Positions 6,556 to 15,069 of a DNA stretch of 24,135 nt are shown piece after piece; positions within the stretch are counted from its first letter, which is position 1, and the number at the start of each line of letters is the position of its first letter. The translations under genes and the position numbers were made by a program. The notes below the pieces were generated by a model, which saw only the letters and a list, made by a program, of their open reading frames with translations, was not told the origin of the DNA and made no database searches. Origin of the DNA: Streptomyces sp. NRRL WC-3618 (lineage in GTDB: Bacteria > Actinomycetota > Actinomycetes > Streptomycetales > Streptomycetaceae); contig NZ_LGDW01000031.1 in assembly GCF_001280005.1 (NCBI RefSeq), positions 1 to 24,135 on the forward strand. The letters run 5' to 3'.

Positions 6556-7854
6556 ATGGACGACGTCGGCAACGCACAGAATCGGGTCGGGGTTCGAGTT
6601 CGGGAGCGAGGTCGTACGGTCGTGCTCGCCGGGGCGCGGGCCCTGCTGCTGGCCGTCGCCTCGCTCGCCGGGTCGACGCTGCTTCTCGTGCTCTTCCTCG
6701 TCTCCCTCGCGCTGGTGCCCGCCCTGGGGCTGGGTCTCCTCACCACGCCCCGGGTCGTCGCGTGGGTGCGGGCGTGGGCCAACTGGCGGCGGCTGGTGGC
6801 CGTGCGGTGGGGCGGGGTACGGATTCCGCCCCGGTACCGGGCGGCGCCGGCGGACGCGGGGCGGTGGGCGCGGGCGCTGTGGGTGCTGCGTGATCCGGCG
6901 ACCTGGCGGGAGTTGGGGTGGCTGCCGCTCGACGCCGTGCTCGGGTTCCTCACCGCGCTGGTGCCGGCCGCGCTGCTCCTCTACCCGTTCGAGGGGTTCG
7001 CGCTGGCCCTCGGACTGTGGCGGGTGTTCACGGACGGGACGTACGTCGGCTGGTGGTACGGGTTCGTGCCCATCGGCGGGCCGGGCAGCGCGCTCGCCGC
7101 CGGCGCCCTGGGAGCCGTGTTCCTCGTCGCCTCCTACTGGCTGACGCCCCCTCTCCTACGCCTCCACTTCCTGTGCACCCGCACCCTGTTGGGCACCGAC
7201 CGACGTGAACTCGCCGAACGCGTCCGCGTGTTGACCGAGACGCGGCGGGACGCGGTGGACACCTCCGCCGCCGAACTGCGCCGTATCGAACGGGATCTGC
7301 ACGACGGTGCGCAGGCGCGGCTGGTCTCCGTGGGGATGGATCTGGGGACCGCCGAGGCGCTGATCGAGAAGAACCCGCAGAAGGCACGGGAGTTGCTCGC
7401 ACGGGCCCGGCAGTCCTCCGCCGACGCGCTCGCCGAACTGCGGGACCTGGTCCACGGCATCCATCCGCCGGTGCTCGCCGAGCGTGGACTGGGCGACGCC
7501 GTACGGGCGTTGGCGCTGCGGCTGCCCATCGGCACCGAGGTCACGGTCGACGTCGACGGGGGCCGGGCGGACGCGCCCGTGGAGTCGGCGGCGTACTTCG
7601 CGGTGAGCGAGGTGCTGACCAACGCCGTCAAGCACTCCGGCGCCGAGCGGGTGTCGGTCGAACTGCGGTACACGGGCGGCTCGTTGCGGATCGCGGTCAC
7701 CGACGACGGGCGGGGCGGGGCACGGGTGGGGGCCGGGTCGGGGCTGGCCGGGGTGGAGCGGCGGCTCGGTACATTCGACGGCGTCCTGGCCGTCAGCAGT
7801 CCGGTTGGCGGTCCCACCACGGTGACCATGGAGATTCCTTGCGAGTTGTCCTAG
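6556..7854 (+). CDS. NarL-family sensor histidine kinase
   Basis: A 432-residue membrane histidine kinase. The N-terminal half has about four membrane segments in two hydrophobic pairs (residues ~22-60 and ~125-210), the layout of the actinobacterial putative-sensor domain. The dimerisation/phosphoacceptor box RIERDLHDGAQARL is of HisKA_3 type, with H249 as the phosphoacceptor. The ATP-binding domain shows the N-box NAVKHSG, and DDGRGG and GSGLAGVERRL as the G boxes. The C-terminus ends at VTMEIPCELS. The start is ATG 6556 with GGTGAG 9 nt upstream. The response-regulator gene begins inside the last codons, so the two are translationally coupled and form a two-component pair. The input signal cannot be read from the sequence. 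Confidence 0.92.
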   Translation: MDDVGNAQNRVGVRVRERGRTVVLAGARALLLAVASLAGSTLLLVLFLVSLALVPALGLGLLTTPRVVAWVRAWANWRRLVAVRWGGVRIPPRYRAAPADAGRWARALWVLRDPATWRELGWLPLDAVLGFLTALVPAALLLYPFEGFALALGLWRVFTDGTYVGWWYGFVPIGGPGSALAAGALGAVFLVASYWLTPPLLRLHFLCTRTLLGTDRRELAERVRVLTETRRDAVDTSAAELRRIERDLHDGAQARLVSVGMDLGTAEALIEKNPQKARELLARARQSSADALAELRDLVHGIHPPVLAERGLGDAVRALALRLPIGTEVTVDVDGGRADAPVESAAYFAVSEVLTNAVKHSGAERVSVELRYTGGSLRIAVTDDGRGGARVGAGSGLAGVERRLGTFDGVLAVSSPVGGPTTVTMEIPCELS

Positions 7855-8492
7855 CCGAAGACCTGTTCCTGCTGCGCGACGGGCTGGTCCGGCTGCTGGA
7901 GGCGTACGACTTCGAGATCGCCGCGGCGGTGGAGAGCGGCCCCGAGCTGGACCGGGCGCTCGCCGAGCTGGCCCCGGACGTCGCCGTGGTCGACGTACGG
8001 CTGCCGCCGACCCACACCGACGAGGGGCTGCAGTGCGCGCTGCGGGCCCGCCGGGCGCGGCCGGGGATGCCGGTGCTGGTGCTGTCGCAGCACGTGGAGC
8101 GGCTGTACGCACGGGAGTTGCTGGCCGACGGGGACGGCGGGGTCGGCTATCTGCTCAAGGACCGGGTGTTCGACGCGGAGCAGTTCGTGGACGCCGTACG
8201 ACGGGTCGCGGCGGGCGGTACCGCCATGGACCCGCAGGTGATCCAGCAGCTGCTGCTGGCGCGCGCCGGGGACGGCCGGCCGCTGGGGCGGCTGACGCCC
8301 CGGGAACTGGAGGTGCTGGAACTCATGGCCCAGGGACGTTCCAACGCGGCGATCGCGGGGCATCTGGTAGTCACGGAGCGGGCGATCGCCAAGCACACGT
8401 CCAACATCTTCGCCAAACTCGGACTTGAGGTGTCGGACGACGACAACCGCCGCGTCCTGGCGGTACTCGCCTATCTCGACCAGGGCCGCTGA
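7839..8492 (+). CDS. LuxR/NarL-family response regulator
   Basis: A 217-residue response regulator and cognate partner of the kinase before it. The receiver carries an acidic pair near the N-terminus (AED), the phosphoacceptor D52 in VVDVRLP, the Ser in VLVLSQHVE, and the Lys in YLLKDRV. All key residues are present. The C-terminal LuxR-type helix-turn-helix reads LTPRELEVLELMAQGRSNAAI, then the recognition helix TERAIAKHTSNIFAKLGL. The start is TTG 7839: GGAG lies 6 nt upstream and the protein begins exactly at the family's usual MRVVLAED. It overlaps the kinase stop by 16 nt. No clear hairpin follows the gene; the next gene begins 232 bp downstream and has its own strong ribosome site. Confidence 0.93.
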   Translation: MRVVLAEDLFLLRDGLVRLLEAYDFEIAAAVESGPELDRALAELAPDVAVVDVRLPPTHTDEGLQCALRARRARPGMPVLVLSQHVERLYARELLADGDGGVGYLLKDRVFDAEQFVDAVRRVAAGGTAMDPQVIQQLLLARAGDGRPLGRLTPRELEVLELMAQGRSNAAIAGHLVVTERAIAKHTSNIFAKLGLEVSDDDNRRVLAVLAYLDQGR

Positions 8493-8724
8493 AAGCACGT
8501 CAAGCGTCGACAAACTCGGCGATATCTGCCGCCTGCCCGAACACTTGGCGTAAGAGATCCGCAACTCCCGGTACAACCGGTCGAGTTCATGCTGACTTGT
8601 CCCACGAATCTCTCATCAATTTCTGAGGCGGCTGAACACTCCTGAGGTCCTCCTCGTAATGGATGGCGCCGCTTCACTCCTGTCGGGCGCCTCGATAGCC
8701 CCGCAAGGAAGTCAGAGGAGTTCC

Positions 8725-10419
8725 ATGGGACGCAATGCACGTAAACGACGCTCACCGATGGCCGTTCGCGCCGTGGCCGCATCCGCGGCCCTCGCGATCG
8801 GTGGCGGTGGACTTGTCTGGGCGAATTTCTACGCCTCCGCACATGAGGAGAACGGCGCCCAGAACCAGATCAAGGCCGCTGCCGCGCAGATCGCCACGAT
8901 CGACTGCCCGGACGTCGGTCAGAAGCTCACGAATGTCCCGGCAGGCGCTCGCGCCGGCGTGGACAAGGAGCTCGCGAACCTCGACAACCAGATCACCGAG
9001 GCCTACGCGCGTCTCGCCTCCACCAGGCAGGCGCAGGCCGGTGACCCGGGCTTCGTACAGAACGCGATCGTCGGTCCGCTGAAGGAAAAGCGCTTCGCGG
9101 CGATCGACCGGATCCGCATCAACATCAAGCGGGCCGGTGGTTCCGGGGCCGACAACCTGGGGCAGTTCGCCCAGTGCACCGGTGTCGCGGCCGCGCCGCA
9201 GACCAACGCCGGTCAGGTCAACAACGGCCAGAACAACGGTCAGGGCCAGGGCCAGAACAACGGTGGCCAGAACAACGGTCAGGGCCAGAACAACGGCCAG
9301 GGTCAGGGCCAGGGTCAGAACAACAACGGCCAGGGTCAGAACAACGGCCAGAACAACGGCCAGGGTCAGGGCCAGAACAACGGTCAGGGCCAGGGGCAGA
9401 ACAACGGTCAGGGCCAGGGCAACAACGGCCAGGGTCAGGGTCAGGGCCAGGGTCAGGCCAACGCCGGTGGCGGTGGCCAGGGCGGCAACGGCCCGGTGGC
9501 TGCCGACTTCGTCGACATCACCAAGGTGCAGGGCAACGCCCAGCTGGGTGTGGGCGCCAACGGACTCGCTGCCAACGGCAACAGCGGCTCGCGTGGCTCC
9601 TTCACCACGAAGTGCGGCACCAACGGGAACAAGAACCACAACACGGACAACGTGATTGTCGCTCCCGGTGTCAGCAACGGTGCGCACCACCTGCACGACT
9701 ACGTCGGCAACCAGAGCAACGACGCGTTCGCGAGCGACCAGAAGCTGGCCGCGGCGGGGACCAGTTGCCAGAACCAGGGCGACAAGTCGTCGTACTTCTG
9801 GCCGGTGCTGCGTCTGCAGAACGGTACGAAGGACTTCGACCAGAACAACCTTGGCGGTGGCAAGGAAGGCAACGTCGGCCAGATCCTGCAGGCCTCCCAG
9901 GCGCAGATCAAGTTCGTCGGCAACAAGAAGGGCAACGTCGTCGCGATGCCGACCGCCCTGCGCATCATCACCGGTGACGCGAAGGCCTTCGTCAACGGCA
10001 ACGCGAACGCCAACGTGAACTGGAGCTGCACCGGCTTCGAGAACAAGGTGCAGCTGAAGGACAAGTACCCGATCTGCCCCCAGGGCAGCGCCGTGGTCCG
10101 TACGAGCAACTTCCAGAGCTGCTGGGACGGCAAGAACATCGACAGTGCGAACCACCGCACTCACGTCGCGTTCGTCCAGGGCGACGGCACCTGCGCCAAC
10201 GGCTTCAAGGCGATCCCCCAGCTCCAGGTCCGTCTGGTCTACAACGTCCCGGCCCCGAAGCTGCAGAACGGCACGGTGGTGAACCCGTACGCGGTGGACA
10301 CCTTCCCGGAGAACCTGCACAAGCCGATCACCGACCACAACGACTTCATCAACTTCTTCTCCCAGAACACGATGAACAAGATGGTCAACTGCATCAACAC
10401 CGGCAAGCAGTGCCAGTAG
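8725..10419 (+). CDS. secreted DUF1996 protein with N/G/Q repeat linker
   Basis: A 564-residue exported protein. It has a basic N-terminus [11 protein letters not shown], then a hydrophobic signal or anchor at ~12-37. Next comes a helical Cys-containing segment (~50-155, from [10 protein letters not shown] to GQFAQCTG), a low-complexity Asn/Gly/Gln linker (~166-244), and a C-terminal DUF1996-like domain. That domain is marked by [26 protein letters not shown], and scattered cysteines up to [12 protein letters not shown]1996 is found in secreted fungal and actinobacterial proteins of unknown activity; the clustered His residues suggest metal or glycan binding, but that is a guess. The ATG at 8725 has GAGGAG 4 nt upstream, better than the in-frame ATG at 8659. 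It is probably monocistronic. The 232-bp upstream gap has no firmly placeable promoter. Two hairpins follow. Confidence 0.88.
   Translation: MGRNARKRRSPMAVRAVAASAALAIGGGGLVWANFYASAHEENGAQNQIKAAAAQIATIDCPDVGQKLTNVPAGARAGVDKELANLDNQITEAYARLASTRQAQAGDPGFVQNAIVGPLKEKRFAAIDRIRINIKRAGGSGADNLGQFAQCTGVAAAPQTNAGQVNNGQNNGQGQGQNNGGQNNGQGQNNGQGQGQGQNNNGQGQNNGQNNGQGQGQNNGQGQGQNNGQGQGNNGQGQGQGQGQANAGGGGQGGNGPVAADFVDITKVQGNAQLGVGANGLAANGNSGSRGSFTTKCGTNGNKNHNTDNVIVAPGVSNGAHHLHDYVGNQSNDAFASDQKLAAAGTSCQNQGDKSSYFWPVLRLQNGTKDFDQNNLGGGKEGNVGQILQASQAQIKFVGNKKGNVVAMPTALRIITGDAKAFVNGNANANVNWSCTGFENKVQLKDKYPICPQGSAVVRTSNFQSCWDGKNIDSANHRTHVAFVQGDGTCANGFKAIPQLQVRLVYNVPAPKLQNGTVVNPYAVDTFPENLHKPITDHNDFINFFSQNTMNKMVNCINTGKQCQ
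9220..9456 (+). repeat. tandem NNGQ/GQGQ codon repeat
   Basis: About 235 bp inside the DUF1996 gene built almost only from AAC, GGC/GGT and CAG codons, in units such as NNGQGQGQ. Unit lengths vary, but the DNA is close enough in sequence for slippage or unequal crossing-over, so length probably differs between strains. The product is a flexible hydrophilic linker between the N-terminal segment and the DUF1996 domain. Confidence 0.9.
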
Positions 10420-10429
10420 TTGATCCACG

Positions 10430-10454
10430 GGTGGACCACCGTAGGTGGTCCACC
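10430..10454 (+). terminator. first tandem terminator after the DUF1996 gene
   Basis: Perfect 11-bp stem, GGTGGACCACC and GGTGGTCCACC, around a GTA loop, starting 11 bp past the stop codon. A second, longer hairpin follows after 2 bp. Confidence 0.85.
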
Positions 10455-10456
10455 TG

Positions 10457-10494
10457 AGAAAGCCGGTGGCGGGTTCTCCCGCCACCGGCTTTCT
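10457..10494. terminator. second tandem terminator, probably bidirectional
   Basis: Perfect 17-bp stem (10457-10473 with 10478-10494) around a TTCT loop. On the + strand it ends in CTTTCTGTTGTG, a modest T-rich tail. It lies between the convergent DUF1996 and lipoprotein genes and can stop transcription from either side. Confidence 0.92.
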
Positions 10495-10521
10495 GTTGTG
10501 CTGTGCTCGTCGCGCCTGCGC

Positions 10522-10983
10522 TCAGCCCTGGTGGCCGGCGGAGTGGCCCGACTCGCCACCGCCGCCCGCGTGGTGGTCGGCGCCGACCTCGGTGGTCCCA
10601 CCGAGCTTGCCCCGCAGCTTCGCGATCACCTTCTGGTCGCCGACCGCGGTCCACTTGCGGCCGAGGAGATAGAACCCGCCGTAGTCCTTGGCCCCGTTGA
10701 TCCACTCGCGCTGGCCCCGGTCGGTGGCGTAGGTCAGGAGCAGGAACTTGCCGTAGGGGCTCTTCTGACACGCGGCCTGACGGAGCTCGTCGGCGTCGAT
10801 CTGTATGACGGGCTCGCAGCCCGCCTCGCTCGCGAGGTGCTCCAGACTGCCGGTGGCGGCGACCGGGGTGGCGTCGATCGCCGTGCCCGCCCGGTCGCTG
10901 TCGCCGCCCGAGCAGCCGGTCAGGGCCAGCGCCGCCACGGCTGTGACCGCGGCAGCCGCGAGCTTGGGTCGCGTCACCATCAT
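10522..10983 (-). CDS. putative lipoprotein with His/Gly-rich tail
   Basis: A 153-residue exported lipoprotein of unknown function. A short basic start and an Ala-rich hydrophobic core lead to the lipobox LTGC, with C24 as the lipidated cysteine, followed by a Ser/Gly/Asp spacer. The mature part has two further cysteines, in EAGCEPVIQI and RQAACQKSPYGKF, which could form a disulfide. It continues with LLLTYATDRGQREWINGAKDYGG and YLLGRKWTAVGDQKVIAKLRGKLGG, then a tail with several His and Gly residues. The start at 10983 (first of two ATGs) has GGAGGA 8 nt upstream. It is divergent from the TPR-like gene across about 140 bp and convergent with the DUF1996 gene. I do not recognise a named family. 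Confidence 0.85.
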   Translation of the reverse strand: MMVTRPKLAAAAVTAVAALALTGCSGGDSDRAGTAIDATPVAATGSLEHLASEAGCEPVIQIDADELRQAACQKSPYGKFLLLTYATDRGQREWINGAKDYGGFYLLGRKWTAVGDQKVIAKLRGKLGGTTEVGADHHAGGGGESGHSAGHQG

Positions 10984-11123
10984 CGTTTCTTCCTCCGGTC
11001 CGTTCGGCGCCGACACTGTGTTCGGCCCATGCCGCGGGAGGCCCCGTCGAGGAGCCCTTTCCCTCGATACGGCTGCCGGGCACAGACCACTCAATCAGGG
11101 AACGCGTGTGCGAGAGTGGGCAA

Positions 11124-11633
11124 GTGAACGCAGACTGGGAAGAGCGTGTGGCCGCCGCCTGGGCCACCTTCGACGACTACGACGAGGACCACGGGGCGGA
11201 CTTCCGCGCCGTGATCGACACCCTCGTCGCCGAACTACCGGCCGGCAGCCCCCTGGCCCCCTTCGAGCAGGCCTGCGCCTGGGACTCGACCGGCCACTCC
11301 GACCGGGCGGTGCCGCTCTACCAGGAGGCTCTCGCGCTGGGGCTCAGCGAAGCCAGCGGCTACAAGGGCCGGCGCGCCAAGATCCAGCTGTCGAGTTCCC
11401 TGCGCAACATCGGCCGGGCCGAGGAGGGCGTCAAGCTGCTCACGCCCGAACTGGACGCTCCCTCCGACGAGTTGGACGACGCCGTACGGGGATGTCTGGC
11501 GCTGTGCCTGTCCAGTCTCGGCCGCGACCGCGAGGGTCTCTCACTCGTCCTCGGCGCCCTCGCTCCCCATCTGCCGCGCTACCAGCGGTCGATGGCCAAC
11601 TACGCCCGCCTGCTGACCGACCCTGAGGGGTAA
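11124..11633 (+). CDS. tetratricopeptide-repeat-like protein
   Basis: A 169-residue soluble, acidic, all-helical protein. Helix pairs with TPR-like spacing are visible: LAPFEQACAWDSTGHSDRAV, LYQEALALGL, KIQLSSSLRNIGRAEEGVKL, and GCLALCLSSLGRDREGLSLV. TPR proteins bind partner proteins; no partner is evident here. Two GTG starts are possible. GTG 11124 gives NADWEERVAAAW directly and has GAGAGTGGG upstream; GTG 11106 would add six residues and has AGGGA 4 nt upstream. I prefer 11124 because the protein then opens with the WEERV helix. A 13-bp inverted repeat with a long spacer follows the gene. Confidence 0.82.
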   Translation: MNADWEERVAAAWATFDDYDEDHGADFRAVIDTLVAELPAGSPLAPFEQACAWDSTGHSDRAVPLYQEALALGLSEASGYKGRRAKIQLSSSLRNIGRAEEGVKLLTPELDAPSDELDDAVRGCLALCLSSLGRDREGLSLVLGALAPHLPRYQRSMANYARLLTDPEG

Positions 11634-11648
11634 CTCCTGCCGGGGCCA

Positions 11649-11699
11649 GGCCCTGTCGTTTCGTCCCGCGACGCCGAGATGATCCGAACGACAGGGCCT
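11649..11699. repeat. 13-bp perfect inverted repeat around 26 bp
   Basis: AGGCCCTGTCGTT at 11649-11661 and its exact complement at 11687-11699 enclose 26 bp. The loop is too long for a good intrinsic terminator. The arms look like transposon terminal repeats; I recall similar GGCCCTGTC termini in Streptomyces IS5-type elements but cannot verify it. With no transposase present, it would be a solo remnant or a tiny non-autonomous element. A recombination or protein-binding site is the alternative. Confidence 0.6.
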
Positions 11700-11735
11700 C
11701 GGTGACCATCCGACCATTCGCTCGTTCTGCTGAAC

Positions 11736-13664
11736 GTGCAGTCACAGGATGTCGCCTTCAGCCCCGCCACCGGTAACAGCGCCAAGGGCCGCCCCGTCGT
11801 CGACGTGGAGCAGGCCGAGGCCGCGCTCGTCGAGCACTATCCCCGGCTCGTCCGGCTCGCCTATCTGGTGCTGCCGCCGAGCCTGGGCCTGGGCCGGCGG
11901 GTCCTCACCGCGCACGCCCTCACCCAGCGTGCGCTGCCCAGGGGACGTACGGCAGCCGCTGTGCTGCCGGCCCAGTCGAAGGGCCGCGCGGGCGACCCCG
12001 GTTACGCGCTGGTCCGCCTCCAGGTGCTGCGTACGGCACTCGAGGCGGGGCAGCCGTGGCGGGGCCGCACGGTGCCGAAGCGGTCGCAGTTGCCGCCACT
12101 GCTCCCCCAGGTGTGGGGCCTGCGACTCTTTCCGCGTGCGGGCGGCGCCGACGAACTCGCCCTGGACCAACGGCTGTCGGCGCTCTCCGGCGCCGCCCGG
12201 GCCGCGTACGTCCTGCGCGGGCTGGAGAAGCTCCCGGACTCCGACGTACGCACCGCCCTGGAGGCCGCCGGGGTCGAGCGGCCGATCGAGGCGCTGCGCG
12301 AGGCGGACGAGGTGCCGGAGCGTTACGCGCTGCTCGGCTCCGCCGAGTTCGACCCGTGTTCGCTGCACGCCCGGCCGACCGACCTGATGCGGCGCAGGCA
12401 GCACCTGAAGGCCGCGCTCGTCGGCGCCGCGGCCGTCGCGGTGTGCGGCACGCTGCTGGGTCTGCCCGGCGACGGCTGGGCCCCGAACGGCGCCGCCGCC
12501 CCCGCGTACGCGCAGAACCCGGCCGCCGAAGCCGCCCTGGACCCGGCCAGGTTGACCCTGGTGACTCCGGCCGCCTGGAAGACCTCCGCGCGCACCGACT
12601 TCTCCGTCTGGCCCGCGCGCGGCGACCTCACCGACGACCGCGCCCTGCTGCGCCGCGCCCTCGCCGTCTGGGCCCGCCCCGGCGAGACGGTCCAGGTCTC
12701 GGCGACCCCGGGCACCCCTTCCGGCGGCCCGGCCGGCCCGCCGCAACTGCTGTACGCGGGCTCGGTCGACGCGGCCCGCGTGGTGATCATGTACGACGGT
12801 CTGCGGATCGTCCGGTACGCCGAACCGAAGGACGGCACCAGCGGGGCCGCGCTCGACTTCGCCCGCGTCGACGGCGCGACCGGCGCCGAGGCGGACGCGG
12901 TGGTCCTCGACCGGGCCGACGGCAACGTCCGCTATCTGACGGCGCCTTGGGTGCGCAGGGCGGAGATGCGGAACCTGCGTGAGCCGGCCGCGGCGCCGAT
13001 CGACCTGGGGCTGACCGACGGGGTGAGCGGGCTGCTGGCGAGCCCCATCGCGCAGAAGGGCGCCTGCCGGTCCTGGAACACGCTCCAGGTGACGGGCGCG
13101 GGAAGCGCGCGTCTGCTGAGCGACCTCGGCGAACTCGTCCCGGCCCACCTCACCACGGGCCGCCCGACCGCACCGCGTGAGACCTCGGCTCCGGCGGCGC
13201 TGGCGACCTGGTCGCCCTTCGCCTGCTCCCTCGCCGCGATGCACTCCCAGGGCGTGCGCTCCGTGAACGCCTGGCGGTACGCGCGGCAGCCGCTGCCCGA
13301 TGCGAGCGGCGCCGCCGACTGGGTGTGCACCCGCGCCGAGACCTGGCGGGGGGACGGGGCGCGGATCCTGGCCCAGTTCCACACGCCGGGCGGGCAGTAC
13401 GGGGCGGTCGCGGCGAAGTCCGAGAACACGGTGGCCTGCGGGCCCCGGGACCCGAACGTGCTGGCCGGGGTGCTGTGGAAGTCGGGGGCGGGTGAGTGGT
13501 ACATGCTTGCCGCCGGCGCGGAGAACACGGCGTCGATCACGGCGACGGGCGGGGTGAGCTCGTCGGCCCGGGGCGCCTTGCTGGCGGCGAAGACCCAGCA
13601 GGGGGCTCAGGCCGGGTTGAAGGGGACGTTGAAGGACGGGCGGGCCATCGCAGGGTTGCGCTAG
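11736..13664 (+). CDS. sigma-factor-like/membrane/outer-domain fusion protein
   Basis: A 642-residue protein I cannot name. Residues ~25-200 look like a degenerate ECF sigma factor: AEAALVEHYPRLVRLAYLVLP resembles region 2, and LDQRLSALSGAARAAYVLRGLEKLPDSDVRTAL resembles region 4. A basic stretch RRRQHLKAALVG leads into one membrane segment (~225-243). The remaining ~400 residues should face outside. They are rich in beta-prone and Ala/Gly sequence with several Cys residues (for example GACRSWN, FACSLAA, WVCTRAE, VACGPRD) that could form disulfides. Sigma-like and trans-membrane parts are normally on separate sigma and anti-sigma proteins, so a self-contained signalling or structural role is possible but unproven. 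The start is GTG 11736 with no clear ribosome site. A 16-bp hairpin terminator follows. Confidence 0.72.
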   Translation: MQSQDVAFSPATGNSAKGRPVVDVEQAEAALVEHYPRLVRLAYLVLPPSLGLGRRVLTAHALTQRALPRGRTAAAVLPAQSKGRAGDPGYALVRLQVLRTALEAGQPWRGRTVPKRSQLPPLLPQVWGLRLFPRAGGADELALDQRLSALSGAARAAYVLRGLEKLPDSDVRTALEAAGVERPIEALREADEVPERYALLGSAEFDPCSLHARPTDLMRRRQHLKAALVGAAAVAVCGTLLGLPGDGWAPNGAAAPAYAQNPAAEAALDPARLTLVTPAAWKTSARTDFSVWPARGDLTDDRALLRRALAVWARPGETVQVSATPGTPSGGPAGPPQLLYAGSVDAARVVIMYDGLRIVRYAEPKDGTSGAALDFARVDGATGAEADAVVLDRADGNVRYLTAPWVRRAEMRNLREPAAAPIDLGLTDGVSGLLASPIAQKGACRSWNTLQVTGAGSARLLSDLGELVPAHLTTGRPTAPRETSAPAALATWSPFACSLAAMHSQGVRSVNAWRYARQPLPDASGAADWVCTRAETWRGDGARILAQFHTPGGQYGAVAAKSENTVACGPRDPNVLAGVLWKSGAGEWYMLAAGAENTASITATGGVSSSARGALLAAKTQQGAQAGLKGTLKDGRAIAGLR

Positions 13665-13703
13665 CGCCGCCCCGCGTCGTCTGAGGCGGCAACGCGCGAC
13701 TCG

Positions 13704-13738
13704 TCGGGGGCGGGCACCGTTTCGGTGCCCGCCCCCGA
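13704..13738. terminator. strong hairpin terminator
   Basis: Perfect 16-bp stem (13704-13719 with 13723-13738) around a TTT loop, between the convergent stops at 13664 (+) and 13759 (-). It can serve both genes. Confidence 0.93.
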
Positions 13739-13758
13739 GAGCTACGGACGCGGCCCGG

Positions 13759-15069
13759 TCAGTCGGCGGCCGCGACCGAGGCGGCCTGTGGTTCGGAAAC
13801 CGGGGCCCGCAGACGGCCGGTGCTGTGCAGGCCGTACAGCGCGAGCGCGCAGGCGAGGCCGAGCACGGTCAGGGCGATCCACGGCAGCTCCGGCATCCCG
13901 GCCTCGCGAGCCGCGTCGAGCGCGGCGCCGGTGAGCAGGTTCCCGACGGTGATGCCCATGCCACAGATGGTGTTGTAGAGCCCGTAGTGGGTGGCGACGA
14001 GCCGGTCACCGGAGAGGCGGACGATGGTGTCCATCTCGAAGGGGTACGCGATCATCGTGCCCACGGCCAGGAGCAGCGCGGCGAGCGTGGGCGGCGCCGC
14101 GGCCAGCAGCCGCAGGCCGGCCCCGGCTTCCGGTACGGGCACCGTCGTGGCGAGCAGCAGCGGTACGAAGGCCAGCCCCATGACGGCCACGCCCCGGACG
14201 AGGGCCTGGCCGGGCTCGTAACGGGCCTTGCACCAGGCGGTCACCCTGGTCTGGCCGAGGATCGTACTCAGCCCGGAGACCCCGAAGAGCATCGCCACCG
14301 CGGCCGTGCCGAACTCGCCGTCACCACCGAGCCTGCGTACTTCCAGGGGCAGGGCCAGATAGACCTGGAAGGTCAGCACGTACGAGCCGACCATGGCTGC
14401 GGAGAAGAGCAGGAACGGCCGGTTGGCGAGGATGGCGCGCCACTGGACGAGGACACTTTCCTTGCCCTGGCCGTCCTGCGGCTGCTCGTCCTTCTTCCGG
14501 CGGGCGGGCAGCGCGCGGATCTGCACGATGCTGAGCAGAGCGAAGATCCCGGCCGCCACCAGGCAGGTGACGCGGAAGTCCACCCCGGTCAGCACCATCC
14601 CCACCAGCGGTCCGAGCAGGATCCCGGCCTGGTAGAAGACGTTGAACAGCGCGAACGCCTCGACCCTGCGCTCTCCGGCGTCGGCGGCGAGATAGGCCCG
14701 TACGGCCGGGTTGAACAGCGCACCGGCCAGGCCCGTCGCCGCCGAGGCAGCGATCAGGGCGGCCAGCGAGTCGACCAGTCCCAGGGTGGCGAAGCCCACC
14801 GTGCGCAGCACGCACCCGGCCACGATCATCGGCTTGTAGCCGAGCCGGTCGGCCAGCGTGCCGCCGACCAGGAACATGCCCTGCTGGCTGAAGTTCCGTA
14901 CACCGAGGACGAGTCCGACGACCCAGCCGGCCAGCCCGAGGGTGCCGGAGAGGTGGGCCGCCAGATAGGGCATCAGCATGTAGAAGCCGAGGTTGATGGT
15001 GAACTGGTTCACCATCAACAACTGGACGCTGCGCTCGTACGAACGCACCTGTGTGTACAGCGCTTTCAC
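13759..15069 (-). CDS. MFS transporter coupled to PLP enzyme
   Basis: A 436-residue major-facilitator-superfamily transporter. About 12 hydrophobic segments are visible. The loop after segment 2 carries the MFS motif-A-like [12 protein letters not shown], and a charged central loop ([18 protein letters not shown]) separates the two halves. The substrate is unknown; drug or small-metabolite efflux is the commonest role of this layout. The start is GTG 15069, with GGAGG 7 nt upstream. Its GTG overlaps the TGA of the upstream PLP enzyme gene by 4 nt (GTGA), so the two are translationally coupled. That tight link suggests the transporter moves the enzyme's product or substrate. The frame is open upstream of 15069, but that part belongs to the PLP gene in another frame. 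Confidence 0.9.
   Translation of the reverse strand: MKALYTQVRSYERSVQLLMVNQFTINLGFYMLMPYLAAHLSGTLGLAGWVVGLVLGVRNFSQQGMFLVGGTLADRLGYKPMIVAGCVLRTVGFATLGLVDSLAALIAASAATGLAGALFNPAVRAYLAADAGERRVEAFALFNVFYQAGILLGPLVGMVLTGVDFRVTCLVAAGIFALLSIVQIRALPARRKKDEQPQDGQGKESVLVQWRAILANRPFLLFSAAMVGSYVLTFQVYLALPLEVRRLGGDGEFGTAAVAMLFGVSGLSTILGQTRVTAWCKARYEPGQALVRGVAVMGLAFVPLLLATTVPVPEAGAGLRLLAAAPPTLAALLLAVGTMIAYPFEMDTIVRLSGDRLVATHYGLYNTICGMGITVGNLLTGAALDAAREAGMPELPWIALTVLGLACALALYGLHSTGRLRAPVSEPQAASVAAAD

Noticed and set aside
8752..10485. 577-codon minus-strand frame over the DUF1996 gene
   Set aside because: It is a shadow of a repeat-rich, high-GC gene. Its Val/Leu/Thr-rich product mirrors the N/G/Q repeats, and the plus-strand frame has the signal peptide, domain and ribosome site.
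10420..11127. 235-codon plus-strand frame over the lipoprotein gene
   Set aside because: It begins inside terminator hairpins and covers a well-supported lipoprotein gene on the other strand.
11742..13382. 546-codon minus-strand frame over the sigma-like gene
   Set aside because: Arg/Gln/Gly-rich product with no domain; it arises from GC-rich codon bias on the other strand.
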